From assembly GCF_007971525.1 (NCBI RefSeq), contig NZ_CP042437.1, positions 3,472,001-3,536,000 of the forward strand: DNA of 64,000 nt, written 5' to 3'. The notes beneath the pieces were generated by a model, which saw only the letters and a program-made list of their open reading frames with translations, ran no database searches and was not told where the DNA came from. A program made the translations under genes and the position numbers. This document shows, piece after piece, positions 1 through 7,692 of the stretch. Position 1 is the first letter of the stretch. The number at the start of each line of letters is the position of its first letter. The stretch is from Mucilaginibacter ginsenosidivorax (lineage in GTDB: Bacteria; Bacteroidota; Bacteroidia; Sphingobacteriales; Sphingobacteriaceae).

Positions 1-322
1 CAATCCTTTCGATGCCCTAAGCCTTTTTTTCGCTGCCGCAAGTGCCCTCACTTGTGGCCCGCATGCTAAGTATGCGCTGTGCGTTTAGGCAATCAACTAT
101 GTTTCTCGTCAACCTCAATTCTTTCGCTTTGCAAATTGAGAATCCGTTTAAAATGCAAAATCCCGGGTGAAACAAACATCCGGGATTTGCATATTTATAC
201 TTGGCATAGTGTTTACCTATCAGCGGGCGCACAAGCCAGGAGGCTGCGACGCGAGCAAGTCACTTAACGCCTTTGCTCGAAATTTTCATCTTTTATTAAG
301 CCGTCACTATATAAGCCTACTT
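1..322. other. Window edge, no gene recognised
   Basis: I see no convincing gene here. The short open frames on both strands have no family resemblance and overlap each other. The one clear structure is a hairpin at about 151-194: arms reading atgcaaaatcccggg and cccgggatttgcat-like around a short A-rich loop. It could end a transcript arriving from the left of the window. The stretch leads directly into the left flanking repeat of the reverse transcriptase island. Confidence 0.4.
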
Positions 323-502
323 CCCGCACTTTGTTGGAGTTGTCTCCAACAAACTCGTGGTCCGTTATTATCTCGCGATAGCCAAAGCCATCTGAATTCT
401 GCCGTTATCGTTACCAATCGGCAAGTCATTATTTAAAAGGAATTGGCTTACGGCTTACGTTTTAACGGCTGTGCCGCCGGGAACGAAGTTGTTGGAGACA
501 AC
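323..502. repeat. Left flanking repeat of the RT island (MITE-like)
   Basis: About 180 bp, nearly identical in the same orientation to 4608-4781. The main difference is a 6-bp extra block near 383-390 in this copy. It opens with a perfect 10-bp hairpin (TTTGTTGGAG at 330-339, CTCCAACAAA at 344-353). Its right-hand hairpin is broken: GTTGTTGGAGACAAC is followed by ACGAACAAGG instead of the matching arm. The two copies bracket the reverse transcriptase genes exactly, which suggests a mobile or recombinational boundary. Which element family it belongs to is unknown to me. Confidence 0.8.
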
Positions 503-650
503 ACGAACAAGGTGTAGTAGTTTTTTTACCCGATTTAACAGGATTACGTTTTAGATATTAAATTTATAAAGTGCTTATTGGGGATTAGTAGTAATTATAA
601 GGTGTCAGCAACTTATGATTAGTCTTTATTACTCTTAATTTGTATTATAA

Positions 651-676
651 AATTTATAAAAATATTTTTATAAATT
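651..676. promoter_or_regulatory. 26-bp perfect AT-only palindrome upstream of the first RT gene
   Basis: Positions 651-663 are the exact reverse complement of 664-676. All 26 bases are A or T, and the palindrome ends 29 bp before the ATG of the first RT gene. A near-match to the Bacteroidota -7 box (TTAATTTG, 636-643) lies just upstream. It may be an operator or a leader hairpin. The region is very AT-rich, so an accidental palindrome cannot be excluded. Confidence 0.4.
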
Positions 677-705
677 AGCCATACTCTGAACCACCTTATA
701 TATCA

Positions 706-2193
706 ATGTTAGATCAATCCTTTTCCCCAGATAATTTTAAGACGATAATACAAATACTTAACAGAAAGGGTATATATATCGAGGGAGAAGGCAAATTTAC
801 AAGAGATGTTTTCCTTCCATCGAGAAGAGAAGCCAATAAATTACTATCCATAAATCAAACTATAAAGAGTGAAAGAGAAAGACTTATCATTAACGCAAAA
901 CGAAATAGTACAAAATTTGACTACGGAAGCTATAAATTTTTCAAAGACGCATTCAGTGACCTTAAAACAAAGATAAGGAAGGTAAAGGACGAAAAACTCG
1001 AGGAAGTTCTAAACGAACTATCCGAACTTGTTAACAAAGAATCTTATAAAGTAGGTTTTAATAGAGGACATATAAAATGGGGTAAGCAACTTTATGTTGA
1101 TAACGGCACCGCCGAGGATTTTCTTGTATTGAAACAGATACAATACAATTTAAAAAAATCATTTAAAGTTAAACCCTCAAGCAGATCTTTAATATTACCA
1201 CAGCTTATTACCTTGCTTGAGGATAAGTTTTCTAAAACAGTGATCAGAACAGATATTAGTAGTTTTTACGAAAATATAGATCACGGCTTACTGATTAGTA
1301 AAATAGGTAATAATAACGTTCTGAGTTCACCCTCTAAACGAATTATTAAACAGGTTTTAAACGCCTATTGGCAGACGTTAATTGCAGACGGGTTGAAATT
1401 GTCGACTGACATAAGAGTTGGGATACCAAGGGGTTTTGGGATTAGCGCCTATCTGGCTGAAGTTTTTATGCGCGAGTTTGATAGTCGTATTCGAGCTCTT
1501 CCTAATGTAACCTATTATGCGCGCTATGTTGACGATATTATTATAATTATTACGCCAAATAGCAGGCACGAGACAATTTCTCCAAACAGTTACATAGACA
1601 GAGTAGAGAAAATTTTGGATGAAGAGGTCAAGCTGAGTTTAAACTTAGAAAAAACAAAAGTACTTGACTTGCGGCCTGTTGCCAGTAAACTGACATCCAT
1701 CAGTACGTTACAAATGACATTTCTAGGTTATATATTTATTTTTAAGTATCGGCATGTTGATAACGATATAAGCAACCCTATTAGTTTGCAGAACGTTGTC
1801 GTTAGAATGTCAAGAGAACGTAAAAAAAGATATGCGAAGAGAATAATAAATGCTTTTAAAATTTATGACCGAGGAAGAACAGTCTTCTTAAAAAAGTCTA
1901 ATCGATTATTAATAAGGAGAATTAAATATCTAACAAGTAATACGAAACTAATCGGCAATAAATCAAAGGCATTCGTTGGCGTTTACTTCTCTAATATTTT
2001 TTTAACAGAAGACTACGATGATTTAATATTCTTAGACAAATTATTGTCAATAGAAATTAATAAACTCCCAGCATCTACAAGTTACCTGAAAGCAAGGCTG
2101 ACTAAATTCAAATTCAAAAAAGGGTTTAAAACGAAGATATTTTATAATTACAACTTAAAGACCTTGGATTTGATTTTAAATAACTGGGATTGA
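706..2193 (+). CDS. Reverse transcriptase of a two-RT defence system, Drt3a (UG3)-like
   Basis: A 495-residue protein with a full RT palm. Motif A is RTDISSFYENIDH with catalytic D183, motif B is GIPRGFGIS from G239, motif C is YVDD at 274-277, and NLEKTKVLDL and FLGYIF fit motifs D and E. There is no maturase (X), HNH or retron-like region, which argues against a group II intron protein. About 150 N-terminal residues before the palm and a basic C-terminal region match no other domain I know. It is followed after one base by a second, different RT gene. Two adjacent RTs are the hallmark of DRT type 3 (UG3 Drt3a + UG8 Drt3b). Codon use is very AT-rich compared with the genes from 4832 on, a sign of transfer. 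The RT assignment is seen directly; the Drt3a label is inferred from gene order, sizes and the RNA downstream. Confidence 0.85.
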   Translation: MLDQSFSPDNFKTIIQILNRKGIYIEGEGKFTRDVFLPSRREANKLLSINQTIKSERERLIINAKRNSTKFDYGSYKFFKDAFSDLKTKIRKVKDEKLEEVLNELSELVNKESYKVGFNRGHIKWGKQLYVDNGTAEDFLVLKQIQYNLKKSFKVKPSSRSLILPQLITLLEDKFSKTVIRTDISSFYENIDHGLLISKIGNNNVLSSPSKRIIKQVLNAYWQTLIADGLKLSTDIRVGIPRGFGISAYLAEVFMREFDSRIRALPNVTYYARYVDDIIIIITPNSRHETISPNSYIDRVEKILDEEVKLSLNLEKTKVLDLRPVASKLTSISTLQMTFLGYIFIFKYRHVDNDISNPISLQNVVVRMSRERKKRYAKRIINAFKIYDRGRTVFLKKSNRLLIRRIKYLTSNTKLIGNKSKAFVGVYFSNIFLTEDYDDLIFLDKLLSIEINKLPASTSYLKARLTKFKFKKGFKTKIFYNYNLKTLDLILNNWD

Positions 2194-2194
2194 T

Positions 2195-4423
2195 ATGGGC
2201 AAAAAAAAAATAATTGATATTAACTACTCAAAGGAAAGGGTAGTTTTGTCTGATGTACTTCCATTTGAAACTCCTCTCATATTTTCAAATCGCCATTTTT
2301 ACAATTTCCTGAAGCAACATAGTTTCATGTTAGATAACCCTCAGGAGATTTCTAATAAAATTCATCAAATAGAAGCGAGTTTAAAGTTTGCAAAATCTTA
2401 CAAAGACCAACTTGTAAAAGAGTTGCAAATTTTGAAAATTGTTAGTGACTTGATGTTTTCGAAATCTTACGATAAAGGGCTAATATCGAAACCGTTTACT
2501 TTTAAGATTAGGCATAAAGAAAGCGACTTCAGAGAGCTCAGTGTAATACACCCCAAAAATCAACTTGAAGTCGTAAAATTTTATGATCGTTATAAAGACT
2601 TGATCTTATATTACACTTCTTTGAGTCCATTTTCTTTAAGAAAACCACATAAGTTAGCTAAATATACTTTTTTCAATGACTTACTTCATAAGAAGCGAAA
2701 TGATTTAGATGAGCCACAGGGGGGCGTTGAACAATACGATATTGAGTATGAAAATCTCAAATCTTTTTTTGCTGTAAAAAAGTATAACAGTATTCATAAA
2801 TTTTATGAATCGTATCAATTCCACCGAGCTGAAAAGAAATACAATCATCTTTATAAGTTTGATATTTCAAAATGTTTTGATAGCATTTATAGTCATACAA
2901 TAGCGTGGGCGCTTTTTAATAAAGAAATTTTAAAAAATAATATTAATGATTTAAGTTCAACCTTTGGTGGCGAATTTGACTTTTTGATGCAAAAAATGAA
3001 TTACAATGAGACGAACGGTATCATTATTGGTTCTGAGTTTTCGAGGATTTTTGCAGAAATTATATTACAACAAGTCGATGTAAACGTTTATGATTGTTTA
3101 AAAAATAAAAAAAATGAACTTGATTGTCTAGTTTATAAAGTTGATTACGAAATATTCAGATATGTAGATGACTATTTTGTTTTTTACAACCAGGAACAGA
3201 CGATAAATGAAATTTTAAAAGAGTTCAAAATCCAACTAAAAGAATATAAGTTAGCGTTTAACGACGCAAAAAGCATTCAATATCATAAACCCATTATAAC
3301 AGAGATTAGTATTGCTAAGCAGAAAATAAGTGATTTATTTAGAGACTATTTAAAACTAAAAGAAAAAGATGGGAAACTTCTTATCGATGGAGAAGAGGAG
3401 AATGATGCAGAAGGAGATTTCGATGAAAACACCAGGGAAAAATCTATATTTTTCAATGCTAATCATATAATTACAAGGTTTAAAATCATCATAAGTCAAA
3501 CGGGCGTTGAATATAAGGACATCATGAATTTCTCATTAGCGATTCTTGACAAAAAAACGTCTTCGCTAATAAAAAAACATAAATCTATTGGACAGGTTAA
3601 AAATAAAGAAAAGGTTTTTCTTAAAGCGTTTTTGCAGATATTGGATATAGCTTTCTTTCTTTATTCTGTGTCACCAAGAGTTAACTCTACAATTAAAGTC
3701 TGCATGATAGTTGAAAAGCTATCGAAGTTTTTGATTAGAGGAGCAAGCAATAAAAGTGACGAACCATTTAACGATTCAAACAAACACTTGCTTTTAAAAA
3801 AATGCAATGATGACATAATACTTGTGTTACAAAAAAATAAGTCATCTCAATTCGTTCAAATCGAAACCTTATACCTACTGATTTGCCTTAGTCAATTAGG
3901 TAGAGAATATAGATTGAGTTTAAGATCACTTCGTGAATACTTTGGCATTTTCGAAAACAACAATGGAGAAATAAAATTCAAACATGAACTGAATTATTTT
4001 TCAATTATGGTATTACTGTTTTATATCAAAAACATCAGTATTTATCAAGAACTAAAACAACCCATTAAAGATCATATCTGTGAAAGGTTTAAGAACGTTA
4101 ATAGAGAGGATCGAAGGTCAAATACAGAATTAACACTGCTACTATTTGATGTGCTAACATGTCCTTATTTGGACGATGAATATAGGAAAACAGATGCTTA
4201 TGGTAAATTTAAAGCGGCAACTAAGTTAGAGGATAAGAGAAAATACAAAAAAGAATTTTCAAAGACCCGTTATAAATACAAACGAAAACTTTTAACTTTA
4301 AACGATGTAGCAGCCAATCACATTGAGCTTATTGAGAGCCGGAAGTATTGGTTTATAAAATGGACGGATTTTAATTTTGGAATGGAACTCGAAGCTAAGA
4401 AAAGCCAAGAAGTTTACGGTTAA
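2195..4423 (+). CDS. Second reverse transcriptase of the defence system, Drt3b (UG8)-like
   Basis: A 742-residue protein starting one base after the stop of the first RT gene, so translation is probably coupled. Palm motifs are YKFDISKCFDSIY (catalytic D223), NGIIIGSEFSRIFAEI (motif B, from N274) and FRYVDDYFVFYN (YVDD at 323-326), with LAFNDAKSIQY resembling motif D. After about residue 400 comes an acidic linker (EENDAEGDFDENT) and a long helical C-terminal half of roughly 320 residues without a family I recognise. In published work on DRT3, as I recall it, the UG8 partner makes the complementary DNA strand without a nucleic-acid template. Nothing in the sequence alone proves that here. The label depends on the two-RT context and would be settled by a profile search against UG8 sequences. 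Confidence 0.83.
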   Translation: MGKKKIIDINYSKERVVLSDVLPFETPLIFSNRHFYNFLKQHSFMLDNPQEISNKIHQIEASLKFAKSYKDQLVKELQILKIVSDLMFSKSYDKGLISKPFTFKIRHKESDFRELSVIHPKNQLEVVKFYDRYKDLILYYTSLSPFSLRKPHKLAKYTFFNDLLHKKRNDLDEPQGGVEQYDIEYENLKSFFAVKKYNSIHKFYESYQFHRAEKKYNHLYKFDISKCFDSIYSHTIAWALFNKEILKNNINDLSSTFGGEFDFLMQKMNYNETNGIIIGSEFSRIFAEIILQQVDVNVYDCLKNKKNELDCLVYKVDYEIFRYVDDYFVFYNQEQTINEILKEFKIQLKEYKLAFNDAKSIQYHKPIITEISIAKQKISDLFRDYLKLKEKDGKLLIDGEEENDAEGDFDENTREKSIFFNANHIITRFKIIISQTGVEYKDIMNFSLAILDKKTSSLIKKHKSIGQVKNKEKVFLKAFLQILDIAFFLYSVSPRVNSTIKVCMIVEKLSKFLIRGASNKSDEPFNDSNKHLLLKKCNDDIILVLQKNKSSQFVQIETLYLLICLSQLGREYRLSLRSLREYFGIFENNNGEIKFKHELNYFSIMVLLFYIKNISIYQELKQPIKDHICERFKNVNREDRRSNTELTLLLFDVLTCPYLDDEYRKTDAYGKFKAATKLEDKRKYKKEFSKTRYKYKRKLLTLNDVAANHIELIESRKYWFIKWTDFNFGMELEAKKSQEVYG
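4347..4379 (+). promoter_or_regulatory. Possible promoter for the RNA downstream of the second RT gene
   Basis: TAATTTTG (4372-4379) fits the Bacteroidota -7 consensus TAnnTTTG. ATTG (4347-4350) lies 21 bp upstream, near the expected -33 spacing. Transcription would begin near 4385, inside the end of the RT gene, giving an RNA of about 155 nt to the terminator. The match lies in coding sequence and may be chance. Confidence 0.3.
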
Positions 4424-4424
4424 G

Positions 4425-4540
4425 ATATACTGCAATCGCCTTGTCAGCAATGACGCCACACACATGCAGGATTCATGATTTCTCTAATGGTGAGTATCAT
4501 GAAGTTAAAATGAAACAGCTCAGGGCGGGGCTGTTTTTTT
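4425..4540 (+). ncRNA. Structured RNA candidate with ACACACA, DRT3 ncRNA-like
   Basis: It starts within a few bases of the second RT stop codon. In order it holds: CTGCA (4430-4434) pairing with TGCAG (4465-4469); inside that, a hairpin TGTCA-GCAA-TGACG (4442-4455) with a GNRA-type tetraloop; then the unpaired run ACACACA (4458-4464); a hairpin with 8-bp perfect stem TTCATGAT (4472-4479)/ATCATGAA (4496-4503) plus an inner CTC/GAG; and a Rho-independent terminator. DRT3 systems, as I recall, carry an ncRNA whose ACACAC stretch is the template for one RT. Position, motif and fold therefore all fit. The true 5' end is unknown; it may be processed from the operon transcript. Confidence 0.72.
4513..4540 (+). 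terminator. Rho-independent terminator of the RT operon / ncRNA
   Basis: Stem AAACAGC (4513-4519) pairs with GCTGTTT (4530-4536) around a G-rich loop, and a T-run reaches 4540. It lies 90 bp after the last RT gene, so it would end both the operon mRNA and the RNA candidate. Confidence 0.75.
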
Positions 4541-4607
4541 ATATTATTATCCAAATGCCTTTTTTGCTTTCCTTTAACTCATGGTTCCACCCTTGTCGGT
4601 GTTCCCG

Positions 4608-4790
4608 CCCGCACTTTGTTGGAGTTGTCTCCAACAAACTCGTGAACCGTTACTATCTCGCAATAGCCATCTGTATTCTGCTGTTATCGTTACCAATCGG
4701 CAAGTCATTATTTAAAAGGAATTGGCTTACGGCTTACGTTTTAATGGCTGTGCCGCCGGGAACGAAGTTGTTGGAGACAACTCCAACAAC
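4608..4790. repeat. Right flanking repeat of the RT island (MITE-like), complete copy
   Basis: Nearly identical to 323-502 in the same orientation. This copy is complete at both ends. The left hairpin is TTTGTTGGAG (4615-4624)/CTCCAACAAA (4629-4638); the right hairpin is GTTGTTGGAG (4767-4776)/CTCCAACAAC (4781-4790). The two hairpins are reverse complements of each other over about 22 bp, so the element has terminal inverted repeats that are themselves palindromic. A 134-codon open frame running through it and the RNA is not taken as a gene. Confidence 0.8.
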
Positions 4791-4831
4791 GGCTCGGCAT
4801 TTGGCGTGCTTTTATGTGCGGGTCAATAACC

Positions 4832-5626
4832 CTACTTCTTTTTAAACCAGGGCACAAACACGCTTGTACTTGCCTGGTATTCTTTAAAGGCCTCGCCTTT
4901 GGAGCGCAGGGATTGTTCTTCGGTGGCGGGGATACCGGTAACTTTTAACAACAGGTACAAAATGATGGCCGGGCTAATAATGGCCAAAATGCCCCAGGGT
5001 GATCCTAAAGCAAATACAAAATAGGAAACCCACATGAGCCACTCAAAAAAATAATTGGGGTGGCGCGAGTAGTTCCAAAGGCCTATTTGGCAAATGTGGC
5101 CTTTATTAGCCGGATCGCTTTTAAAGGTGGCTAACTGCCTGTCGGCAATGGTTTCGCCGGTTACACTGATAAACCAAAGGATAAAACCGGCATACTCCAG
5201 CGGAGAAAGAACGGTGGTTGTATTAAGGCAAGAGATAAAAAAGGGAATGGCCAAAAGTACATTTGATATGGCCTGGAACTGGAAGAAAAAGAAAAACTTC
5301 TTTTCGGCGTTGGGTGCCCACTCTTTACGCAATTGCTGGTAACGGCCTTCTTCCTCGTCCAAATGCCTGGTAATTCGGGTAGCCAGGTGGGTACCTAAGC
5401 GCACGCCGGCTATTATTACCATGGCACATATTAACACCTTGCGGTCGTGATAACCGGGGGCTAAAAAAAACAGGATAATGGCAATAACCGGGAAGTTGTA
5501 CGACCAAAAGATATCAACCACGCCGGCATTTTTAATTTTATGCGCCCAAAGCCACACCAGCACCATAATGCCGCAACAGGCCAAAAGGCAATAAATTACC
5601 AAACACAAAAGCGAACTGTTATCCAT
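4832..5626 (-). CDS. DUF1295 / steroid 5-alpha-reductase-like membrane protein
   Basis: A 264-residue multi-pass membrane protein. The late motif NYSRHPNYFFEWLMWVSYF and the preceding CQIGLW are diagnostic of the DUF1295 / isoprenylcysteine methyltransferase-steroid reductase superfamily, which acts on lipids in the membrane. The substrate is unknown. Its start overlaps the DUF1475 gene upstream by 8 bases, and a peroxiredoxin gene sits beyond that, so the three form one minus-strand operon. DUF1295 genes are often found with CFA synthase, FAD oxidoreductase and DUF1365. Such a cluster exists at 53-60 kb in this window, but this gene is not part of it. The C-terminus lies 41 bp from the right flanking repeat of the RT island. 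Confidence 0.8.
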   Translation of the reverse strand: MDNSSLLCLVIYCLLACCGIMVLVWLWAHKIKNAGVVDIFWSYNFPVIAIILFFLAPGYHDRKVLICAMVIIAGVRLGTHLATRITRHLDEEEGRYQQLRKEWAPNAEKKFFFFFQFQAISNVLLAIPFFISCLNTTTVLSPLEYAGFILWFISVTGETIADRQLATFKSDPANKGHICQIGLWNYSRHPNYFFEWLMWVSYFVFALGSPWGILAIISPAIILYLLLKVTGIPATEEQSLRSKGEAFKEYQASTSVFVPWFKKK

Positions 5627-5954
5627 TTTTCTTCCCGAATAATTCTTTTAAGCCCTCGCCCGGTTTAAGCCGGAAAAGCTGGATGAGCACAAAAGCACAG
5701 CTGGCAATACTGCCCAGCGCAAATAATAAAATGAGCCAGGTAATTTTAACAAGCAGGTACTTCTCTTTATAGCATACCCAAACAAATATAACCAAAACAT
5801 TGGCGTAAAAATCCCATAGCGTAGCCCGCATCCAGGGGATGGACCCCAGGTAATCCCAATTGGTAAACAGGTTGCTGTTCAGGCTGGTGGTTATTACTAC
5901 ATAACACATCCACACCAAAACAATACTAAACAGAATTTTTAAGGCATTGATCAT
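5619..5954 (-). CDS. DUF1475-like small membrane protein
   Basis: A 111-residue protein with three hydrophobic segments (about residues 5-25, 45-65 and 70-92). The phrase IPWMRATLWDFYANV resembles the conserved core of DUF1475. It is co-transcribed with the DUF1295 gene (8-base overlap) and the peroxiredoxin gene (9-base gap). This suggests a shared membrane or lipid role, but no activity is known for the family. Confidence 0.65.
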   Translation of the reverse strand: MINALKILFSIVLVWMCYVVITTSLNSNLFTNWDYLGSIPWMRATLWDFYANVLVIFVWVCYKEKYLLVKITWLILLFALGSIASCAFVLIQLFRLKPGEGLKELFGKKNG

Positions 5955-5963
5955 GGCCCGTGT

Positions 5964-6494
5964 TTATTTGGCTTTTGCGGCTTTGATAAATGCAAGCGCA
6001 TCGTCTGAGTGTTCTTTGCCCTGCATCATGGCTTCGTGGGTATAAACTATTTTGCCCTTCAAATCAACAATAAAAGTTTCGCGGCCGGTCATAAAAAACT
6101 TTTTGTGGATGCCAAACTGGTTATAAACCTTGTTGTCGGGGTCGCTTAGTAAAGTAAACGGCAGTTTGTAGTGGTCGGCAAAACCTTTGTGGCTGGCAAC
6201 CGTGCCGCCGTTTATGCCAATAACCATAGCGCCGGCTTTGGTAAACTGGTCAAAACTATCCCTAAAGGCGCAGGCTTCTTTGGTGCAAACCATGCTTTCA
6301 TCTTTTGGATAAAAATAAATTACCAAAACTTTTTTGCCCACGTAGTCGGCAGTTTTAAATTCCTTACCATTTTGGTCAAGCAGCGAAAATGTCGGCATCG
6401 CGTCGCCGGTTAATAATTCTTTACCGGTTTGGGCCTGTGCCGCGCAGGTAAACAAAAAGGATGCCCCTAATATAAAAAGCAGATATTTTAGCAT
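5964..6494 (-). CDS. Secreted peroxiredoxin (AhpC/TSA, BCP type)
   Basis: A 176-residue thiol peroxidase. A signal peptide (MLKYLLFILG...CAAQAQ) precedes a thioredoxin-fold domain with the BCP-type active site VCTKEACAFRD, which has both the peroxidatic and the resolving Cys four residues apart. The upstream VIYFYPKDES is typical. I choose the ATG at 6494 because the signal peptide then begins cleanly; an ATG at 6512 would add six polar residues. The protein probably reduces hydroperoxides in the periplasm. It is the first gene of the operon with the DUF1475 and DUF1295 membrane proteins, so protection of membrane lipids is a plausible common theme, though this is inference. Confidence 0.85.
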   Translation of the reverse strand: MLKYLLFILGASFLFTCAAQAQTGKELLTGDAMPTFSLLDQNGKEFKTADYVGKKVLVIYFYPKDESMVCTKEACAFRDSFDQFTKAGAMVIGINGGTVASHKGFADHYKLPFTLLSDPDNKVYNQFGIHKKFFMTGRETFIVDLKGKIVYTHEAMMQGKEHSDDALAFIKAAKAK

Positions 6495-6561
6495 GGTGGT
6501 GTTTATTTCCATAACCTACGAAATTTTTGAGCACAAGCGATTTAATTATCGTAAAATAAAA

Positions 6562-6592
6562 AGGCCATCACTTTGTTTTATGGTGACGGCCT
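6562..6592 (-). terminator. Terminator after the sugar isomerase-like gene
   Basis: Read on the minus strand, AGGCCGTCACC and GTGATGGCCT form a stem with one mismatch, followed by TTTTTATTTT. It separates the isomerase-like gene from the peroxiredoxin operon. Confidence 0.7.
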
Positions 6593-6617
6593 GTATTTTA
6601 TGCTTGTAACAAAGATT

Positions 6618-7502
6618 TTATACCAAATTCTTTTTAATATAGCTGATGCTCTTGGCAATACTATCAAACGGATCGCCGGGGCATATATCCTGTTCAACAA
6701 AGAAATATTTTACGCCTGCCTTTTTTGATTGGGCCAGGATCTTTTTAAAGTCGATAATGCCGTTACCTACTTCGGTAAATTTCTTTTCGGGGGTGCTGTC
6801 CATGTCTTTCATATGTAACAGCGGGAAACGGCCCGGGTATTTGTTAAAAAAGGCAATCGGGTCTTGTCCGGCTTTGGTCATCCAGTACAAATCCATTTCC
6901 ATTTTTACATTGTCGGCATCAGTTGTTGTTAACAGTATTTCGTACGGGTATTGTCCGTTATCCTGTATAAATTCAAAATCGTGGTTATGGTAACATAATT
7001 GAATGCCCGAGTTTTTGCATGTTTGGCCGGCAACATCAAGCAAACCTGCTACTTTTTTATAATGCTCGGCGTCGCCCCGTTCTGATTGTGATAAGTAGGC
7101 GCAAACCATGTACTTGGCGCCAACGGCGGCGGCATCATCAACGGCTCTTTTCCAGTCGTTAAGGATAGTGCCTATCTGCGATGCACCGTTAACCTGCTCC
7201 TCGCCAAGGCGATAATGCGCACTTGGCATTGTAAGGCCTTCCTTTGCCAGTAAACTGGCAAAACCTTTGGCATTCATGCCGTAAAACAACTCGGTGCCTG
7301 TGTATGTTGCCCCTTCAACCGTGTTGTATCCTAACTTAGCTACTTTAGCTAATGCCGCGGCCGGGTCTTTCGCCATGGCATCGCGAATGGTATATAATTG
7401 CAGGCCTATCTGTTTTTTGTCGTAAGCAAATAAGTTTGGTGCTGCTAAAAGTCCGGCAGTAAGCATAGCCGAAGTTTTAATAAATGAACGTCTGGTAGTC
7501 AT
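6618..7502 (-). CDS. Secreted sugar phosphate isomerase/epimerase-like TIM-barrel protein
   Basis: A 294-residue protein of the AP endonuclease family 2 / xylose isomerase-like barrel. Metal-site motifs are in order: CYHNHDFEF, MEMDLYW, LLHMKDMD and YFFVEQD near the C-terminus. The N-terminus TTRRSFIKTSAMLTAGLLAA looks like a twin-arginine signal, with RRSF followed by a hydrophobic stretch, so it is probably exported folded. These exported isomerase-like proteins are common in Bacteroidota, and substrates are rarely known. It is monocistronic, with a terminator after it. Confidence 0.8.
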   Translation of the reverse strand: MTTRRSFIKTSAMLTAGLLAAPNLFAYDKKQIGLQLYTIRDAMAKDPAAALAKVAKLGYNTVEGATYTGTELFYGMNAKGFASLLAKEGLTMPSAHYRLGEEQVNGASQIGTILNDWKRAVDDAAAVGAKYMVCAYLSQSERGDAEHYKKVAGLLDVAGQTCKNSGIQLCYHNHDFEFIQDNGQYPYEILLTTTDADNVKMEMDLYWMTKAGQDPIAFFNKYPGRFPLLHMKDMDSTPEKKFTEVGNGIIDFKKILAQSKKAGVKYFFVEQDICPGDPFDSIAKSISYIKKNLV

Positions 7503-7692
7503 AATTATATTTTATAATTAGTGAAGATTGGTGGTGTTTATGATTGGTGATGTAAATATACTGTATAAACAATACTAAAAGCAATGACTTGATTTTATTT
7601 GAATAGTTTAATTAAACCGTGCGATTAAAAAGCAGTCATATTGTTACAAACGGGCTTACACCTTTTGCTTTTACACCTATCACAATTCAAAT

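Noticed and set aside
230..290. Possible tRNA-like GC-rich stretch near the left edge
   Set aside because: No acceptor stem, T-arm consensus or anticodon arm could be fitted.
706..4540. Group II intron or retron as explanation for the RTs
   Set aside because: No maturase or HNH domain, no domain V/VI-like RNA hairpin at the 3' end, no msr-msd inverted repeats upstream, and two RT genes side by side.
4441..4845. A 134-codon plus-strand open frame after the second RT
   Set aside because: It runs through the RNA hairpins, the terminator and the flanking repeat, has no family features and no plausible domain; the structures explain the sequence better.
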